A stretch of DNA of 9,435 bases from UBA1081 sp045535305 (GTDB lineage: Bacteria; Bacillota; Clostridia; Oscillospirales; Acutalibacteraceae). The first letter of the stretch is position 1; each line of letters starts with the position of its first letter. Shown here in pieces: positions 6,423-9,435 of the stretch. The position numbers and the translations under genes are program-made. The notes below the pieces were generated by a model. It was not told the DNA's origin. It searched no databases and was given only the letters and a program-made list of their open reading frames with translations. Where the stretch lies: the NCBI GenBank assembly GCA_045535305.1, contig JAZSLJ010000002.1:1-9435 (forward strand), in the 5' to 3' direction.

Positions 6423-7650
6423 TTATTTATCCCAATTCTGTGAAAGCTTTGCTCTTACCTGAATGGGAAGACCGAACAGGTTGATAAAGCCTGCAGAATC
6501 CTTCTGATCGTAAACATTATCCTCGTCAAATGTAGCAACCTCTTCGCTGTAAAGTGAGTAGGGTGAGGTTACCTGCGTTGATCATATTACCCTTGTAAAG
6601 CTTGAGTTTTACGTCGCCTGTAACGGTTTTCTGTGTTTCGTCAACAAAAGCTGCAAGAGCCTCACGGAGAGGAGTGAACCACTGACCGTAGTAAACCAGC
6701 TCTGCATACTTTGCAGCAACAAGCTCCTTATAGTGCTGTGTATCTCTGTCAAGACAGATTGTTTCAAGCACCTGATGTGCTCTGTAAAGGATTGTACCGC
6801 CGGGAGTTTCGTAAACACCTCTGGATTTCATACCAACAAGTCTGTTTTCAACAAGGTCAGCAAGACCGATGCCGTTTTCGCCGCCGAGCTTATTTGCTGT
6901 TTCAAGAAGCTCGATTGCGCCCATTTCCTTGCCGTCAATAGCGGTGGGAACACCCTGTTCAAAGTGAATTGTAACGTATGTAGGCTTGTCGGGAGCTGCT
7001 TCGGGAGCTACGCCCATTTCAAGGAAGCCTTCCTTAAGATACATAGGCTCATTTGCGGGATCTTCAAGGTCAAGACCTTCGTGTGAAAGATGCCAGAGAT
7101 TCTTATCCTTTGAGTAATTTGTTTCTCTGTTTATCTTAAGAGGAATTTTGTGAGCCTCTGCATACTCGATTTCTTCCTCACGTGATTTGATTGACCATTC
7201 TCTCCAGGGAGCGATGATTGCAAGGTCGGGAGCAAAAGCCTTGATAGTAAGCTCAAAACGAACCTGATCGTTACCCTTACCTGTACAGCCGTGGCAGATT
7301 GCGTCTGCGCCTTCTTTTTTAGCAATTTCTACAATCTCTTTTGCAATAATAGGTCTTGCAAAAGATGTACCGAGGAGATATTCACCCTCATAAACTGCGC
7401 CAGCTTTGAGTGTGGGCCAAATATAATCTTCGATGAATGACTTTTTAAGGTCAAGAACGTAAAGCTTTGATGCGCCTGTTGCAATAGCCTTTTCCTCAAG
7501 ACCGTCAAGCTCTGTACCCTGTCCTACGTCGCCGGAAACTGCGATAACCTCACAGTCGTTATAATTTTCTTTAAGCCAAGGGATGATGATTGATGTATCA
7601 AGACCGCCTGAATAAGCAAGAACAACTTTTTTAATGTTTTTCTTTTCCAT
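6423..7650 (-). CDS. argG: Argininosuccinate synthase ArgG, with a 2-base deletion near the 3' end
   Basis: ArgG joins citrulline and aspartate at the cost of ATP to form argininosuccinate, the penultimate step of arginine synthesis. The N-type ATP pyrophosphatase loop SGGLDTS is at residues 14-20; CHGCTGKGNDQVRFE and NRETNYSKDKNLWHLS are further family motifs. The in-frame reading stops at 6526 after 374 residues, ending in a non-family tail after NMINAG (residue 360). Shifting frame at 6571-6573 restores VTSPYSLYSEEVATF and an intact C-terminus ending KLSQNWDK at 6423. With the 2 missing bases restored the gene would be 409 residues, normal for ArgG. The simplest lesion is loss of one AC from ACAC on the plus strand. 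AGAGG (complement of 7659-7663) supports the ATG at 7650. It has its own promoter and terminator. argH is not adjacent. Whether the deletion is real or an assembly error cannot be judged from the sequence. Confidence 0.9.
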
Positions 7651-7682
7651 TGTGATAACCTCTTTGTTTTTAATATGATAGT

Positions 7683-7711
7683 ATTATAATACCGTATGAC
7701 AAATTTTGCAA
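7683..7711 (-). promoter_or_regulatory. Sigma-A type promoter of argG
   Basis: On the minus strand, TTGCAA (7706-7711) and TATAAT (complement of 7683-7688) are 17 bases apart, about 33 bp before the argG start at 7650. Nothing else in the 7651-7800 stretch looks coding. Confidence 0.75.
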
Positions 7712-7784
7712 TACCCAATTATATTAATATTTACAGAAAATATGCAACAAATATTGTATAAAACGGCAAATTATGCAGTATATT

Positions 7785-7798
7785 TGAATATTTATACA
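7785..7798 (-). promoter_or_regulatory. Possible ARG box (ArgR/AhrC site) upstream of argG
   Basis: On the minus strand TGTATAAATATTCA resembles the arginine repressor half-site pattern (TGMATAWWWATTCA type). It is about 74 bp upstream of the -35 box, farther than usual for simple repression. A weaker TGCATAATT lies nearby. In such AT-rich DNA a single match can arise by chance. Confidence 0.3.
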
Positions 7799-7802
7799 AA
7801 TC

Positions 7803-7907
7803 AATTTACAATTTACAATGTACAATTTACAATTAATGAATAATATATAAGTCGGGTTAAAGGGCAGAGCCCTTTCCACCATTGTACATTATACATTGTA
7901 CATTGTT
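7803..7907. repeat. Intergenic heptamer-arm element 5 (no 13-mer ends)
   Basis: The left arm is four heptamers, AATTTAC, AATTTAC, AATGTAC, AATTTAC (7803-7830). The right arm is CATTGTA, CATTATA, CATTGTA, CATTGTT (7880-7907), largely complementary to the left. One core hairpin, AAAGGGC-AGA-GCCCTTT (7859-7875), follows GGGTT and occupies the place of hairpin B in elements 1, 3 and 4. There is no hairpin A and no AAACAATAATTTA at either side. It lies between the argG upstream region and the stop of the DUF1624 gene. Confidence 0.7.
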
Positions 7908-7914
7908 AATTCGA

Positions 7915-8631
7915 TTAATTATTAATTAATAGTTTAATCACCATCGTTATCCCATACAGAATCGGCTGATGAATCATATAAATAATAAGTGATAATCTTC
8001 CGATTTTAGGCAGAACGGGAATTTTAAGTGTATAAAATTTTTCGGGGAATCTGTGTTCTTTAATGTAATATCCCAGCCACGTGCCGAAAAGGAACACGAA
8101 TATCCACGGAAAAAGCGGGAAATAATCGTAGCTTACAAAGCCTTTATAAGTCCAGCCTAAAATCCAGAGCTTCTTGCTTTGAATTTCAATATTATTCACG
8201 CACCAAGCAGAAACGATTATGCCGAGAACGGTAAAAACAAGCATTAGCCATCTGGGCAGCTTTTCCCACAGCTTCCCTGTTATGCCGTAAAACAGCATAC
8301 AGAACGAAAGCAGCTGAAGAATGCCGAAAAGAATGGGCATATTTATAAAGTATGTTACAAGTGATATTATTGTGGCCGCCGCAAGGGTGATAAGCCCTCT
8401 TTTTATGTTGCTTCTTGAAAAGCGTGAGGACACACCGCAAAGAACAACAAAAACACCTGCAAAAACAAAATGAACATTCTCAAACAGCGGATTATAAAAC
8501 ACCCACTCCGGTGCATTGAGGAATTCCACCAGATCAAAACAGAAATGATGGAAAACCATAAGCACTACCGCAAGCCCTCTTAATGCATCAATGGCATCAA
8601 TGCGCTTTTTTCGCTGTTTTGTTTCAGTCAT
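7915..8631 (-). CDS. DUF1624 / heparan-alpha-glucosaminide N-acetyltransferase-like membrane protein
   Basis: A 238-residue polytopic membrane protein. It opens with RIDAIDALRGLAVVLMVFHH and later has GVSSRFSRSNIKRGL, FGILQLLSF, the DYFPLFPW-to-GTWLGYYI region and SLIIYMIHQPILYG. These are hallmarks of the DUF1624/HGSNAT-cat family, which resembles the wider membrane acyltransferases. About six or seven hydrophobic helices are visible. The animal relatives acetylate terminal glucosamine across the lysosomal membrane; the substrate of small bacterial members is unknown, so a sugar or envelope acyl-transfer role is only inferred. The ATG at 8631 lies 8 bases inside the end of the alpha-galactosidase gene (ATGACTGA overlap), with AGAGGT (complement of 8637-8642) as ribosome binding site, implying translational coupling. 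The stop at 7915 sits in AT-rich DNA just beyond repeat element 5. No clear terminator follows. Confidence 0.85.
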   Translation of the reverse strand: MTETKQRKKRIDAIDALRGLAVVLMVFHHFCFDLVEFLNAPEWVFYNPLFENVHFVFAGVFVVLCGVSSRFSRSNIKRGLITLAAATIISLVTYFINMPILFGILQLLSFCMLFYGITGKLWEKLPRWLMLVFTVLGIIVSAWCVNNIEIQSKKLWILGWTYKGFVSYDYFPLFPWIFVFLFGTWLGYYIKEHRFPEKFYTLKIPVLPKIGRLSLIIYMIHQPILYGITMVIKLLINN

Positions 8632-9435
8632 TCTTTACCTCTGTAAAGTGGAGCATAAGGCTGTCGCCGTCGCACCATATTTTACCTGTGATGTTGAGAC
8701 CTGCATTCATAAGCAAAGCACCTGAATAAATCTCTCCGTCAGCTTCATTCTTATAGAATTTGTTTTTATCAAGACCTCTGAGCTTAATGTACTGAACATC
8801 GCAGAACTTTTCACGCATAATCACAACAGTTACAATCGCCTCGGACTTGTCGGGTGCAACGAAGCTCCATGCAGCCTTATAAGGGTCAAAATACGGGTCA
8901 ATAAGACGGTACAAATCGCCGTAATGTATAAGGTCATAATATTTGTGATAATCCTTAACCTGCTGTTTTACGATTTCTCTGTCGGATTCGCAAAGCTTTG
9001 TGGGGTCAAGCTCATAGCCGAATGTACCCCAAAGAGCCACATTACCCTTTGTTTCGTAGCCTGTTCTTGAAGATGCGGAAACGTGTGCGCCCATAGTTGA
9101 TGCAGGATAGCAGAGTGATGTACCGAACTGAATGGAAAGTCTTTCAATGGGGTCTGTGTTGTCGCTTGTCCATATCTGAGGTGAATAGTAAAGCATACCG
9201 GGATCAAAGCGTCCGCCGCCGCCGGAGCAGTTTTCAATAAGCATATCGGGGAATGCCTTTGTAAGTCTGCCCATAAGGTCGTATGTGCCTAAATCGAAAC
9301 GGTGGAAGAATTCCTTTGACCTCTCCGCAGGAAGAAGTGCTGAGCCTGCCTCGGAAATGTTTCGGTTGAAATCCCATTTGAGATAATCAACCTTATTCTT
9401 TGAAAGTACGGAATACATCTGATTCCATATATTAT
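8624..9435 (-). CDS. GH36 alpha-galactosidase, C-terminal part (5' end outside window)
   Basis: The frame continues past the window end without a stop, so only the last 270 residues are visible; the ATG at 9418 is internal (NIWNQM precedes MYSVLSKNK). The part shown is the second half of the GH36 (alpha/beta)8 barrel plus the C-terminal beta domain. YLKWDFNRN carries the nucleophile aspartate, ENCSGGGGRFDPGML is the family sugar-binding signature, and WTSDNTDPIERLSIQFG carries the acid/base aspartate. GH36 enzymes remove terminal alpha-1,6-galactose from melibiose, raffinose, stachyose and galactomannan. No secretion signal can be judged because the N-terminus is missing; family members in gut Clostridia are usually cytosolic. 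It is followed by the DUF1624 gene with an 8-base overlap, and the two very probably share one transcript. Confidence 0.93.
   Translation of the reverse strand, partial: NIWNQMYSVLSKNKVDYLKWDFNRNISEAGSALLPAERSKEFFHRFDLGTYDLMGRLTKAFPDMLIENCSGGGGRFDPGMLYYSPQIWTSDNTDPIERLSIQFGTSLCYPASTMGAHVSASSRTGYETKGNVALWGTFGYELDPTKLCESDREIVKQQVKDYHKYYDLIHYGDLYRLIDPYFDPYKAAWSFVAPDKSEAIVTVVIMREKFCDVQYIKLRGLDKNKFYKNEADGEIYSGALLMNAGLNITGKIWCDGDSLMLHFTEVKND

Noticed and set aside
6711..7086. Rightward open frames inside argG (6711-6941 and 6733-7086)
   Set aside because: Both are antisense to conserved ArgG coding sequence and show no ribosome binding site or recognisable protein features.

Overview
The window looks like chromosome of a Gram-positive, AT-rich anaerobe of the Clostridia, most likely an Oscillospiraceae/Ruminococcus-type gut bacterium. 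The basis is an McsA-McsB-ClpC arginine-phosphorylation/proteolysis operon, a dockerin-like secreted protein, a GH36 alpha-galactosidase, AGGAGG-like ribosome binding sites and strong TTGNNN-17-TATAAT promoters. The lineage is inferred from gene content only. I see no rRNA, tRNA, CRISPR array, phage gene or transposase gene.

Layout. The left half reads rightward: the end of an unrecognised gene (1-195), then mcsA (413-904), mcsB (909-1916) and clpC (2146-4584). McsB phosphorylates arginines, McsA is its zinc-binding activator, and ClpC with ClpP degrades arginine-phosphorylated proteins. The usual repressor gene ctsR is not beside them. A hairpin at 4586-4614 ends clpC and also serves the gene facing it. 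The right half reads leftward. A GH36 alpha-galactosidase (cut by the window end at 9435) overlaps by 8 bases a membrane acyltransferase-like DUF1624 gene (7915-8631). Next come argG (7650-6423), with its own promoter and terminator but a 2-base deletion near its 3' end, and a secreted protein with two dockerin repeats at its N-terminus (6108-4768), also with a clear promoter.

The most unusual content lies between the genes. Four elements (187-365, 1908-2125, 4630-4776, 6192-6371) end in the same 13-mer, TAAATTATTGTTT; three of them also begin with its inverse, AAACAATAATTTA. A fifth related element (7803-7907) lacks the 13-mer. Four of the five have two arms, each made of exactly four tandem heptamers, around a hairpin core. 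The heptamer sequence changes from element to element and even between the two arms of one element. The element between mcsB and clpC keeps the 13-mer ends, but its interior has four GCGATAT heptamers facing four inverted copies, separated by small hairpins. Three genes use the AAA CAA TAA inside the 13-mer as their last codons, so they all end Lys-Gln-stop. I know of no published description of this family in Clostridia. It is the best candidate here for something undescribed.
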